A stretch of 64,000 bases of DNA, from assembly GCA_977017575.1 (NCBI GenBank), contig CDRNVI010000143.1, positions 1-64,000 of the forward strand, in the 5' to 3' direction. Position 1 is the first letter of the stretch, and the number at the start of each line of letters is the position of its first letter. A model generated the notes under the pieces. The model was given only the letters and a program-made list of their open reading frames with translations, was not told where the DNA came from and did not search any database. The DNA comes from Paramoeba atlantica (Eukaryota; Discosea). A program made the position numbers and the translations under genes. Positions 12,017-22,356 of this stretch are shown here, piece by piece.

Positions 12017-15000
12017 CTCAAATAATATCAAGAAAAATTCCCTCTTCTTTTACATCACTCACACAAGTTCAATCCTTACTTACACTCCTTGAAATCTATT
12101 CACTCTGTTCATTCAAATCAGAAAGAAAAAAAGAAAAAGAAAGGAGAAAAGAAAAGAGAAAAGAGAAAAGAGATAAAAAAAAGAAAGAGAAAGAAAGAGA
12201 AAAAAGAAGAAAGAGAAAGAAAAAGACCAATATGGACAGAAAAAAGAGATTGATCTATCACTCCAATTGTTGTTGGTCTGTACATTTTATGAGAGAGAGA
12301 AGAGAAAGAGAGAAAGAAAAAGAAAAGTGAAGAGACAAGATTGGTACATAACTTCCTTCTGTTGACTTTAATTGATCTCTGTTTTCTTTCCTTTTATTTT
12401 GAGAGAGAGAGAGAAAGAAGAAAAAAAAGAAAAGAGAAAAACAAAGATAAAGGAAAGAAAAAAATACCAATAGGTTTGAGAAAGTTCTTTAACTTTCAAA
12501 TACTTTCTAAGCTTTTTCAATATATTTTTCACCTCTCTTAAATCAAAAAATTAGAAGAAAAGATGAAGAAAGAGAGAGAAAGACAAACAGAAAAGAAGAG
12601 AAAGGAAAGAAAAAAGAAAGAAAAGAAGAACCAACTAATCACACAATAACTGAGTTTAACACAAGTCATAATGGTAAAGTGATTAATCCCACAAAAAATC
12701 ACTTTTGCTTCAAAGAAATTTTTTCAATTGAAACAAACCTTTGAGAAAGAGAAAAGGGAAAGAGAGAGAAGAAAAATAAATTTAAATCAAATGATTCAAG
12801 GAAGAAAAAAATGAGTAGAAAAAAAAAAGAAAAAATGGAAAAAAATAAATGGAGCAACAAAACTTCAACAAGTTCAATTAACTGTTCCAACAAATTCTCT
12901 CTTTATTCAATAGAAGTTCAAAAAAATAAAAAGAGAGAAAAGAGAGAGAAAGAAAGAGAGAGAAAGAAAGAGAGAAGAGAGAAGAGAGAAAAGAGAGAAA
13001 AGAGAGAAAAGAGAAAAAAGAGAAACCAGAGTAACAGTTTGTTGATAGAAAATTTCAGAGGCAATAGGTATTGAAAGATCATTCAAATGAATTGTTATAT
13101 TCTTAATATCTTTATCCTATTTTATTTTTTATTAGAGAGAGAGAAGAAGAGAGAGAAGAAGAGAAAGAAGAAGAGAGAGAAACCTTCTCTTTTGTTAATT
13201 AACTCACAAGTTGGTAAAGAGAAATAAGAAACAATATCTCTAAATAAACAACATTTATTTGTTCAGAAAAAGAGGGAAAAACAAGAAGGAATAGTATTGA
13301 AAGAGGGAGAGAGAAGGAGAAAAAGAAGGAGAGGTTTCAGCAAATTCACTCTCTATTCAATAAAAGTTCAGAAAAATAAAAAGAGAGAAAAGAGAAAAGA
13401 GAGAAAAGAGAAACCAGAGTAATGGTCTGTCAACAGAGAATTTCAGAAGCAATAAACATTGAAAAATCATTAAAACAAATTGTTATATTCTTAATATCTT
13501 TATTCTATTTTATTTTTTTATTAGAGAAAGAGAAGAGAGAAGAGGAGAAGAGAGAGAAGAGAGAAGAGAAGAGAAAGAAGAAGAGAAAGAAGAAGAGAGA
13601 GAAACCTTCTCTTTTATTAACCAACTCACAAGTTGGCAAGAAGAAATAAGAGACAATATCTTTGAATAAACAACATTCATTTGTTCAACCAATCCTTAAA
13701 TATTTCATTCTTTTTTCTGATAAAAGAGAAGAGAGAAGATAAGAACAAAAAAGAAAGAAAAGAAAAGAAAAAAGAAAAAAGAAAAAAAGAAAATACAAAA
13801 TACAAAAAGAAATTATGTTCTATTTTGGGTTTAAGAAAAGTAAAATCAATAAAAATAATAATAAGAGGAACAAAAACAGAAAGGAAAGAGATGAGAAAAA
13901 AGAAAAAGAAGAAAAAGAGAAAGAGAAAGAAAAGAGAAAAAGAAAAAAGAAAAAAGAAAGAAAAAAGAGAAAGAGAAAAAGACCAATAGAGACTTTTCTG
14001 TTTGGATTTGAGGAAAGAAGATTGATCTATCACCTCAATTATTGTTGGTCTGGACATTTTATGAGAAAGAAAAAGAAAAAAAAGAAAGAAAGAAAAGAAA
14101 ATAGAGAAAGAAAAGAAAGAAAGAAAAGAGAGAAAGAAAAGAGAGAAAGAAAAGAAAGAAAGAAAAGAGAAGAAGAAAAACAAAAAAGAGAAAGAAGAAG
14201 AGAAACAAATAAGGGAAAGAATTAGAATGAATTTCAAGTAATTTTGCTCTCTTTTTCTTCCTTCCTTCTCTTTCTCTTTCTCTGTTTCTCTCTTTCTCTC
14301 TTTCTCTCTTTCTCTCTTTCTCTCTTTCTCTCTTTCTCTCTCTCTTTTTTCTCTTTTCTTTCTCTTTTCTTTTCTTTCTTTCTCTCTTTCTTTCTCTTTT
14401 GTTTTTTTTTTTTTTCTTTCTCTCTCTCCTTTTCTTTCTCTTTTTTTCCTTCTCTTTGAGAGAAAGAGAGAGAGAAGAAGAAAAAGAAAAGAGAAAAACA
14501 AAGATAAGGAAAGAAAAAATTACCAATAGGTTTGGGAAAGTTCTTCAACTTTCAAATACTTTCTAAGCTTTTTTAATATATTTTTTGCCTCTTTTAAATC
14601 AAAAAATTAGAAGAAAAGATGAAGAAAGAGAGAGAAAGACAAACAGAAAAGAAGAGAAAGGAAAGAAAAAAGAAAGAAAAGAAGAACCAACTAATCACAC
14701 AATAACTGAGTTTAATACAAGTCATAACAGCAGGGTGATGAATCCCATAAAAAATCGCTTTTGCTCCAAAGAAATTTTTTAAATTGAAACAACCTTTGAG
14801 AAAGAGAAGAGAGAAAGGGAGAGAAGAGAAATAAATTTAAATTAATTGATTAAAGAAAGACAAAAATGAGTAGAAAAAAGAAGAAAAAATGGAAAAAAAA
14901 AATAAATGAAGCAACAAAACTCAACAAGCCCAATTAACTGTTCCAACAAATTCGCTCTCTATTCAATAGAAGTTCAGAAAAATAAAAAGAGAGAAAAGAG

Positions 15001-16450
15001 AGAGAAAGAAAGAAAGAGAGAAGAGAGAAGAGAGAAGAGAGAAGAGAGAAGAGAGAAGAGAGAAGAGAAGAGAGAAAAGAGAGAGAAGAGAAACCAAAGT
15101 AATAGTCTGTCGACAGAAAATTTCAGAGGCAATAGACATTGAAAGATCATTCAAATGAATTGTTATATTTTCAATATCTTTCTACTATTTTATTTTTTAT
15201 TAGAGAGAGAGAGAGAGAAGAGAGAGAAGAGAGAGAAGAAGAGAAGAGAGAGAAGAGAGAGAAGAAGAGAGAGAAACCTTCTCTTTCATTAACCAACTCA
15301 CAAGTTAGCAAGGAAAAATAAGACAACATCTCTGAATAAACAACATTCATTTGTTCAACCAACCTTTGAACATTCCATTCTTTTTTCTAATAAAAGAGAA
15401 GAGAGGAGATAAGGACAAAAAAAAAAGAAAAGAAAAGGAAAAAGGAAAGAAAAAAAGAAAAAAAGAAAAAAAGAAAAAAAGAAAAAAAGAAAAAAAGAAA
15501 AAAAAAGAAAAAAAGAAAAAATACAAAATACAAAAGGGAATTATGTTCCATTTCGGGTCTGAGAAAAGTAAAATCAATAAAAATAATAATAAGAGGAACA
15601 AAAACAGAAAAGAGAGAGGGGAGAGAAAAAAAAAAGAGAAAGAGAAAGAGAAAGAGAAAGAGACTAATAGGGACTTTTCTGTTTGGATTTGAGGAAAAAA
15701 GATTGCCAATTATTGTTGGTCTGTACATTTTATGAGAGAGAGAAGAGAAAATAAAGAAAGAAAAGAAAGAAAGAAAAGAAAGAAAGAAAAGAAAGAAAGA
15801 AAAGAAAGAAAGAAAAGAAAGAAAGAAAAGAAAGAAAGAAAAGAGAAAACATCCAAAGAGTAAGAAGGATTACAAGAAGAATGAGGAGTCACAAATGTTG
15901 ATTTTTGAGAAGAGACCACAGAGAAGGGGAGAAGAAGAAGAAGAAGAACTTTCTGGTTTCTCTTTTTTTCTTGAGATGAAAAGAAGAGAGAAAGAGATAA
16001 AAGAAGAGAAAGGAAGAGAAAGAAGAACAGAAACGAAAAAGAGAAAGAATTAGAATGAATTTCAAGTAATTTTACTTTCTTTTTCTTCTTTCCTTCTCTT
16101 TTTCTTTCTCTCTTTCTCTCTTTCTCTTTCCCTCTTCTCTTTCTCTTCTCTTTTTCTTGAAAAAAATAAATAAATTACCTTGACCATTTACGAGAAGGAG
16201 GAGAAGCAAAAAGGAGGGAGAGAAGAGAGAGGGAAAGAAGAAGGAAAAGAAAGAGGAGCTTGTTTCTATTAAATAAATATTTAAATTAAAATTAAAATTA
16301 AAAAACAAAGGTAGAAGAGAAAGAAAAAGAAATGAGAGAGAAAAGAAAAGAAAAGAAAAGAAAAGAAAAGAAAAGAAAGAGAAAAAAACCAAAACGGAGA
16401 GAGAGAGAAACGAAAACAAAACAAAAAATTAATTCAAAAAATAGGTTTCT
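11754..16450. repeat. GA-rich satellite with ~1.7-1.8 kb higher-order units
   Basis: Almost wholly purine-rich on the plus strand (GAAA, GAGA, AAAAG runs, with a pyrimidine block at 14250-14455). Unique islands recur in order. TGTTGGTCTG.ACATTTTATG is at about 12271, 14043 and 15712. AATCAAAAAATTAGAAGAAA is at about 12541 and 14597. TTCAATAGAAGTTC is at about 12907 and 14961, with a related AATAAAAGTTC copy near 13357. TTGTTCAACCAA with the downstream TTTTTTCT.ATAAAAGAG is at 13681 and 15353. Spacing of 1.67 to 2.06 kb shows tandem duplication with length drift in the simple repeats. The long Lys/Arg/Glu and Ser/Phe/Leu open frames here are by-products of the repeat. Confidence 0.8.
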
Positions 16451-16935
16451 TTTTTTGAACCACACAAAAAGTGATGAGAATCGAGCAGTGTGTGGTTTTT
16501 TGTTTTTTGTTTTTGAAATTCAAAAAAATTAGATTTCCTTTTAGTTTGTTAATTCTTATTCTTCTTTTTTTTTCTACTTGGTTTCAACTCCTTTTTTTAC
16601 TTTTTTTCATCTGTCAATTTGAAAGAGAAAAACATCTTCTTTCTTTTTGGTTCTGTTGGGAACCAAACAGAACCACCTCTTCTCTTCTCTTGCTCCAACC
16701 CCTCTGATCTCTGTCTTTCTTTCTTCAAGCAAGATTTGGATTTTTCCTTGTTTATCTGTTTTGACTTTGCAGATGGTCCTTTGGAGATGATTCACTAAAA
16801 CACTTCAAAAGCAACCTGTCTTTGCTGCTCTGTGGAGTCACAAATAAAATTATTTCTTATTTTTCTCAACAAATCAATTTGATTTCAATAGATAAAAGAG
16901 TTCTTTTGCTCAGTCCACTTTCACGTTTATTTATA
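16451..16935. other. Spacer before the second Copia fragment
   Basis: Mixed T-rich sequence with several CpG dinucleotides. It could include the 5' LTR or leader of the Copia fragment that follows. Part of it (TTTTCCTTGTTT, 16742) weakly resembles 18118, but the match is too short to call an LTR pair. No supported gene. Confidence 0.3.
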
Positions 16936-17920
16936 ATGTCGATCAAAACTGAGATTCTCAGGCTCGCCCAGACTAACTACTCTATATGGAAGAGTGCTGT
17001 CCACACACACACAAATCCATGCTGCAAATGGCTGACATTACATCAGCAAGAACATTGAACCTAACACTGTTGATGGTCCTGAAAACATCAAGTCATATTG
17101 GACAGCAGCCTTGCTCATAACATCCTCTGTTTCAAGCGAATTGGCATATCTGGTCACTACTGAAAGTGATGAAAGCTAATACAATCTGTCAGTTTCCTGG
17201 GTGCACATCCTGTGAAGAAAGTCAAAGCGATCTGTACCGATAGTTCTAAAGAGTACAACACTTGGAGGTTATGTTCTTATTTGGATAGAAGAGGTATTCA
17301 GAAGGAAACACCTGTGCCCTACTATCAATGTAAAGGAAGAAGTTTGAAAGCAAGGCGCAACAATATGCATTTTTCTTGGAATTGCACCAGAACACACACA
17401 GCGGATATCTTCTTCGTCCAATCAATAAGGAGGGAAAGACATCATCACCCAAGATGCTCATTTTCGAGAAACAATCTTTCCAAAACTTGAACCTCAATTT
17501 CTAATTTCACTCAAGCTCTCACTTTTCAACAGGTTTATATCTGAACTGTAAACCAAACGAAAGTATGGTCTCACCTTTGATTATTCTGAAGCAAAAAGAA
17601 GAGGAAGAGGAAGAAGAAAAGACTATCAGAGGATGAAGAAACTGAGAATGACACACCTCCTGGTACACTGCTGTTACAATCTGATCTTGTGATTGCAGGG
17701 GAGAATATATTTGATGAGAGTGATGAAGAAACCAATCACAATCCTGAGCCTAAAACAACTTTCCACCAGTTCGGAGAAGTTCGAGAGTAGTTCCTGTGCC
17801 AAACCATCATTACCCCCTTGATCTCATCTCTGAGATCACAAAGCCCCTGAGCCAAAATCCTTCAAACAAGCAATTGCATGGTGTAATGAAATGATTGAAA
17901 CCAACAATTACCATACTTTT
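16936..17920 (+). pseudogene. Copia-type retroelement fragment, internally deleted
   Basis: Three islands in order on the plus strand match Copia polyprotein. The first is a Gag start from ATG 16936 (LAQTNYSIWKSAV). The second is an integrase core at 17220-17440 (TDSSKEYNTW, YLDRRGIQKET, then a degraded QNG..ER region). The third is the integrase-RT linker and RT entry at 17780-17910 (RRSSRVVPVP, and KSFKQAIAW after a frameshift). Most of Gag, protease, the zinc site and nearly all of RT/RNase H are missing. Unlike the telomere-side elements it retains CpGs, so it has a different age or silencing history. Confidence 0.65.
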
Positions 17921-18740
17921 CGTTCGCTCTTTTCACTAAATCGAAGAGAAAACTCATTCTGATTTAATCCAAACAGCATCCTCATTTTGTTCTGAATTAT
18001 CAATCACCTCTTCAAAAAAACAAACTCACTCACCATTGGAAGACTTTTGTGAGAAAATCTTCTCTTTTCCACCCTGCTGAATGAAAAAGAAACCAACAAG
18101 TTTTTTCTATATTTGTGGTTTTTCCTTGTTTGTAATTGTTTGACTTTGGCAATTGCAGAACTGCCCCAATAATGTGAAGAGAATTTATTTTTGTAGTTTT
18201 TTCTTTGAGTCAAATTATTTGAAAGAGAAAGACATGTTGCCAAAAAAGATTTATCACATCCTTGAAAGTAGTTGAAGTTGAAAGAAGGAAAGGGTTATTT
18301 TATTCCAAAGTCTCGACTTTTCGACTTTCATCTTGATAATGTTCAACAAGATCTTCGACTGCTTTGATTGGATAAGTCACCACCTGGAAACCATGGATAC
18401 CTTCTTGAAAAACATCATTCTCTTGAAAAACTGTGCCGTGACACTTCTGAAATTGGTGGAATACAAGACAGAGAAAGTTAGGATGCATAGTTTAAATTCG
18501 TGCCCCCCTTCCACCATTCTGATGCTGGAAACAAACCAAATCATTTTGTGGTAATGGATGATCACGATCACAATCTTTAATATTTGGTTCAACAAAACAG
18601 GAATAATACATCAATAAACCTGAGTTGTAAATTGGATCTTCTGAAGATCATCCACATGAAGGCCAGAACCTCCATTCTTGGCCAATTTCTTGTATTCTTC
18701 TGATGGTCAGATCAGGTTCGAGATAGTCATTAAGACAGTC
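17921..18740. other. Unassigned spacer
   Basis: Non-repetitive, moderately AT-rich sequence. A minus-strand open stretch at 18300-18488 (VVTYPIKAVEDLVEHYQDES) has gene-like composition, but I find no convincing start or splice partners. It could be a remnant exon or the 3' part of the retroelement. Confidence 0.3.
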
Positions 18741-19025
18741 ACTGAGAGAACAAAAAAGAAGAAGAAGAAGAAAAGAACAGGAGAAGAATTAATTCTGAAA
18801 GAAGAAAAGGAGCCAAGACAAGGAAAAGGGGAGTGTCAGGAGGAGACGGTGAATGAGATGAAGAAGAAGGGAGTGTTGAATTTTGTCTTTGTTTTCGAGC
18901 AAGCTTCTGGTGCACTGCATCCTTTTTTGACCTCTCTCTCTTTTCTGATTCTGACTCGTTTTCTTTTCTCTTGATACCTTCTTTGCTTTTCTCTTCGTTT
19001 TTTTTTCTTTCCTCATTATTTGTTG

Positions 19026-19073
19026 CCTGTTTGAAAAGAAAGTAATGAAACAAAGAAGCCAAGAGAGAGAACC
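19026..19073 (-). repeat. Short intron, copy 1
   Basis: A GT-AG intron of 46 nt (19072 to 19027 on the minus strand, starting GTTCTCTCTCTTGG and ending TTTCAAACAG). It is nearly identical to 20037-20082. Identity begins at the donor site and continues about 20 bp into the downstream exon. Confidence 0.55.
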
Positions 19074-19129
19074 TTTGACCAAGGAGTCACAGTTGCATCA
19101 GCAACTCCAGGGCGAAAATAAAAAACTGG

Positions 19130-19995
19130 ATTAAGAAAGAAAGAGAGAAAAAAGAGAAGAAGGAAAGAAAAAGGAGGAGAGAAAAATTATTATTTGAAAA
19201 AGAAAGAGAGAGAAGAGAAAAAGAGAAAAAGAGAATAGAGAGGAGAGAGAAAAGAAAGAAAAGAGAGAAAAAAAGAAGAAAAGAGAGAGAAAAGAGAGAG
19301 AGAGAGAAAAAAGAGAGAGAGAAAAGAGAGAGAGAGAGAAAAGAGAGAGAAAAGAGAGAAAACCATCAATTTGAGTCCTAGAACCACAAAAAAGAGGAAA
19401 AATTTTTTGAATTCCACAGGAAATTCTTCTTCAAAAAGTTGATTTGATAAAAAGTGAGAAAGAGAAGAGAAAGCAAAAGAAGAGAAAAAGAAAGAGAGAA
19501 GTGAAAAGAAAAGAGAGAGAGAGAGAAGTGGAGAGAGAAAACCTTTTCTCTTGCTTCATTCGTATTTGTTGATTGTTTTGGGCATGACATCCTTGCTCCT
19601 AAGAAAGAGAGAGAGAGAGAAGAGAGAAGAGAAGAGAGAAGTGGAGAAGAGGAGAGAAAATTTTATTGAGAAGGAAAAAGAGAAAGAGAGAAAGAGAGAA
19701 AGAGAGAAGAGAGAGAGAGAAAAGAAAAGAGAAAGAGAGAAAGAGAGAAAGAGAGAAGAGAGAAGAGAAAGAGAAGAGAGAAAGAGAAGAAAGAAAGAGA
19801 AGAGAGAAAAGAAACCTCCTCTCATATCTAAAGGTGAATTTCTCTTTTTTGGTGATTTTCTATTTATTTGAATGAGAAAGAGAAAAGAGAGAAAAGAGAG
19901 AGAGAAAGAGAGAGAGAGAGAGGAAGAGAAAGAAAAGAGAAAGAAAAGAGAAAGAAAGAGAGAGAGAAGAGAGAAGAGAGAAAGAGAGAAAAAGA
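19130..19995. repeat. GA-rich simple-sequence tract
   Basis: Runs of GAGAGA and AAAGAGAG with short unique islands (19370-19440, 19550-19600, 19820-19870). Open frames here are low-complexity Arg/Glu/Lys or Ser/Phe/Leu strings and are not considered genes. Confidence 0.8.
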
Positions 19996-20035
19996 AAACG
20001 AACAAATTTGTTGTGACTTTCCTCATTATTTGTTG

Positions 20036-20083
20036 CCTGTTTGAAAGGAAAGTAATGAGACAAAGAAGCCAAGAGAGAGAACC
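20036..20083 (-). repeat. Short intron, copy 2
   Basis: Second copy of the 46-nt GT-AG intron (20082 to 20037 on the minus strand). It differs from copy 1 at only a few positions. The upstream exon sequence is unrelated to that of copy 1. Confidence 0.55.
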
Positions 20084-20439
20084 TGGGATGATGAGGGTTG
20101 TTGTTGTAACCTTGAGGACTTCCGGGGAGGTAAAGAAGGGAGAGGTTGATTTCTTTTTTTGTTGTACCAATGCTTTTGGTACACGCATTGCTTTTCCTTC
20201 CTTTCTTGTTTTTCAGTTTCTGCCAGTCTTGCAAGTTTGTCTCTGTATCTTTCCATGGAAAAAGAGAGAACAGAATTCACATGATTTTCACATTTCTTTT
20301 TTGGAAAATCGCGTTGGAAGTTTGAAAAAACTCTCATTTTTTCTTTTTTTTTTTTTGTTTTGTTTTGAGATGAAAAAGATTTTTATTCGAAAAAGATGGT
20401 CATAAGAGTAGGGAATGGTTGCACATTTGGCAGAATATC

Positions 20440-21338
20440 TCACCCAGTGAGAGGAGGAACTGCAGAAAAAGGGGGTAGTACATGTGGAAAAGAAGAGGGG
20501 GGAATGGAAATGTCATTTAGATTGAGAAATGATGAGAAGCACAGAGAATGATGGGTCAAAAGGGGGTTGCTGGGTTTTAGATTTTCCTGTATGCTCATCA
20601 TGTGGTTTGCCATTGCTTTCATTAGTGCAGCTGAAATCTTCTTCTTTGCTGTTCTCAAGAAGAGGGAGAGGGGGTTGGCATCCAGAACCCGGTCGTTTTG
20701 GAGGGCAATTGAGGCAAGGGACCGTAGGAGTGCACTAATGTCAGGGGATATTCCACCACCTGAGGATGAAGATGCTGGAAGGAAGATGACTTCACCTTGG
20801 AGATCGGAAAGAGTTATTTGTTTAAAGGTCCATTTCTCCTCAGGGGTGTCTCTGCCCCTTCCTGCATTAAAGTCTGTTTCAGTCAGATGTCTGTCCACAT
20901 ATTTTCTGCGTTTTATGATCCTGGCATGGTGTGCAGGTGAGAGGGTGTTGAGTGTGGGGTCAGAGTAGGTTTTGGTGGGTGTTTGGATCACACAACAAAA
21001 GCGGGGGGTTATGTGGGTTGACACAACTCGAACATTAATACACAGATCCTGGTCCCCTTGCCACTCACGGATTGTAAGATCAGGTTGCTTGTGTGACTTC
21101 CCAATTGGCCAGTAGGCTCCATCTTGGATTGTTGTTTTTCCTGCCCAGTTGGCAATGTTCTTGAGTTCATCACGGAGAGCATGGTGTCTTCTTGTGGTTC
21201 CTCTTCCACGACTGGTGCAGTCTGAGAGGTGGAGGAAGGATGCAGCACAGAGTTCTTTTTCACAAAATCCACACTTGACAGTCCCAAGTTCACAGAGAGC
21301 CCCAAGGTGTGGGTCAACGATGTCAAGCCTACGTCGGT
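20440..21338 (-). pseudogene. 5'-truncated non-LTR retroelement tail: zinc finger plus restriction-like endonuclease domain
   Basis: A continuous minus-strand frame of about 300 residues. It has a zinc site (CGFCEKELCAASFLHLSDC, 21230-21290) followed by RRHHALRDEL, then KQPDLTIREWQGDQ and LCINVRVVSTH. This order (CCHC knuckle, RH.ALRD.L, PD...D.RV) is that of the restriction-like (PD-D/E-x-K) endonuclease tail of R2/NeSL-type and related LINE polyproteins. The second acidic residue appears as Asn. The remainder (KRRKYVDRHL, SALLRSLASIALQND) fits the C-terminal helices that follow. No reverse transcriptase precedes it. The frame runs into a T-rich tract at 21340, consistent with 5' truncation on insertion. 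Assignment is from motif order only. Confidence 0.6.
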
Positions 21339-22356
21339 AGGCTTTTTTATTCTTTTTTTATTCTTTTTTTTTCTTTTTTTTTTTTTTTTCTTTTTTTTTC
21401 TTTTTTTTTCTTTTCTTTTTTTCTTTTCTTTTCTTTTTCTTTTTCTCTTTTTTTCTCTTTCCTTTTTGTCATTTTTATTCATATCTGATTTTCTGAAACA
21501 GATTTACCTTTGCATTGTCCGGTGTTTTCCTTCCTGCAGAATCAAATTGCTGAATGTAATTTATCTTTCTCGAATGTCTTTATTAATTTAAATTAATAAA
21601 GAATTATTTTCTCTCTGTATCTCTTTCTTTCTCTTCAAAAAAGAAGAGGAATTTGAAGAAGAATGTTGTCGAGCTGGCTTCTGTGTTTCTTTTGAATCCT
21701 TTCCAAGTTGATTAAGATTGTTTCAAAAATTCTCAAAAAGGCCAGTTCAGTTTTTTCTGCAATTCAAAAAAGGATTATTTGCTTTTTTTTTGAGCCTATT
21801 CTACTCTCAAAATCAGTTTATTTGTCAAAGGACCCTATTTCTGTCGAAATAGGGAATTTGTTATTGAAAATTTGTTGAAAATTTGTTGAAAATTTGTTGT
21901 GTATTTTTCACAACAAAAGAATTTGATTTCAAGTATGGTACACTACTCTCATATGTGAGAGAATAACAAGAAAAGAAACAAGAAGAAACTTTGAAGAGAA
22001 TAAGTTTATTTGTATTAGCAAACAGATTTTGTGAGAAAGAAGGAGTGAGAAAAAACAGCAAAAAAGAAAAGAATGTTTCGAACAGAAATGAAAGAAATAT
22101 GAAATGAAAGAAGAAAGAAGAAGAAGATAGAGAAAATAGAGAAAATGCCAGTTGAGGAAAGGAAGCTGGATCATTTGGTGAAGGAAAGATGATAGAATCG
22201 TAAAACTGGGAAGAGGAAAGAAAAAAATTAAATTCTTCAAAGAAATAGAGAAAAGGAGAAAAAGAAAAGGAGAAAAAAGAAGAACAAACAAAATAGAGAA
22301 AAAAACCTCTCTCTCTCACTCCTCACTCTTTCAAAGTTTAAAAGATTCAAAAACAC
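21339..22356. other. T-rich tract and spacer downstream of the large minus-strand gene
   Basis: A TTTTTC/TTTTCT tract (21345-21470) is followed by AT-rich sequence that should contain the 3' UTR and polyadenylation region of the gene ending at 22357. GAAAATTTGTT is repeated three times at 21865-21900. No supported gene. Confidence 0.4.

Larger units (their letters stand above)
18739..20337 (-). other. Candidate exons sharing a duplicated 46-nt intron
   Basis: On the minus strand a charged open stretch (ERYRDKLARLAETEKQERK, then PPRKSSRLQQQPSSSQ) ends at a GT donor at 20082. After 46 nt it meets a CAAACAG acceptor, and coding resumes at 20036 (ATNNEE). A second copy of the same intron lies at 19027-19072 with a different upstream exon (GVADATVTPWSK) and a longer downstream exon (ATNNEERKKNEEKSK..., to about 18830). 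GA-rich repeat fills the gap between them. I cannot link these into one gene with start and stop. It may be a gene torn apart by repeat expansion. Confidence 0.3.

Noticed and set aside
11754..16450. Numerous Lys/Arg/Glu-rich and Ser/Phe/Leu-rich open frames on both strands
   Set aside because: They are translations of GA/TC simple repeats, overlap each other on both strands and lack any non-repetitive domain.
16620..18250. LTR pair around the second Copia fragment
   Set aside because: Only short, imperfect matches (TTTTCCTTGTTT, GAAAGAGAAA.ACAT) were seen, not enough for LTRs.
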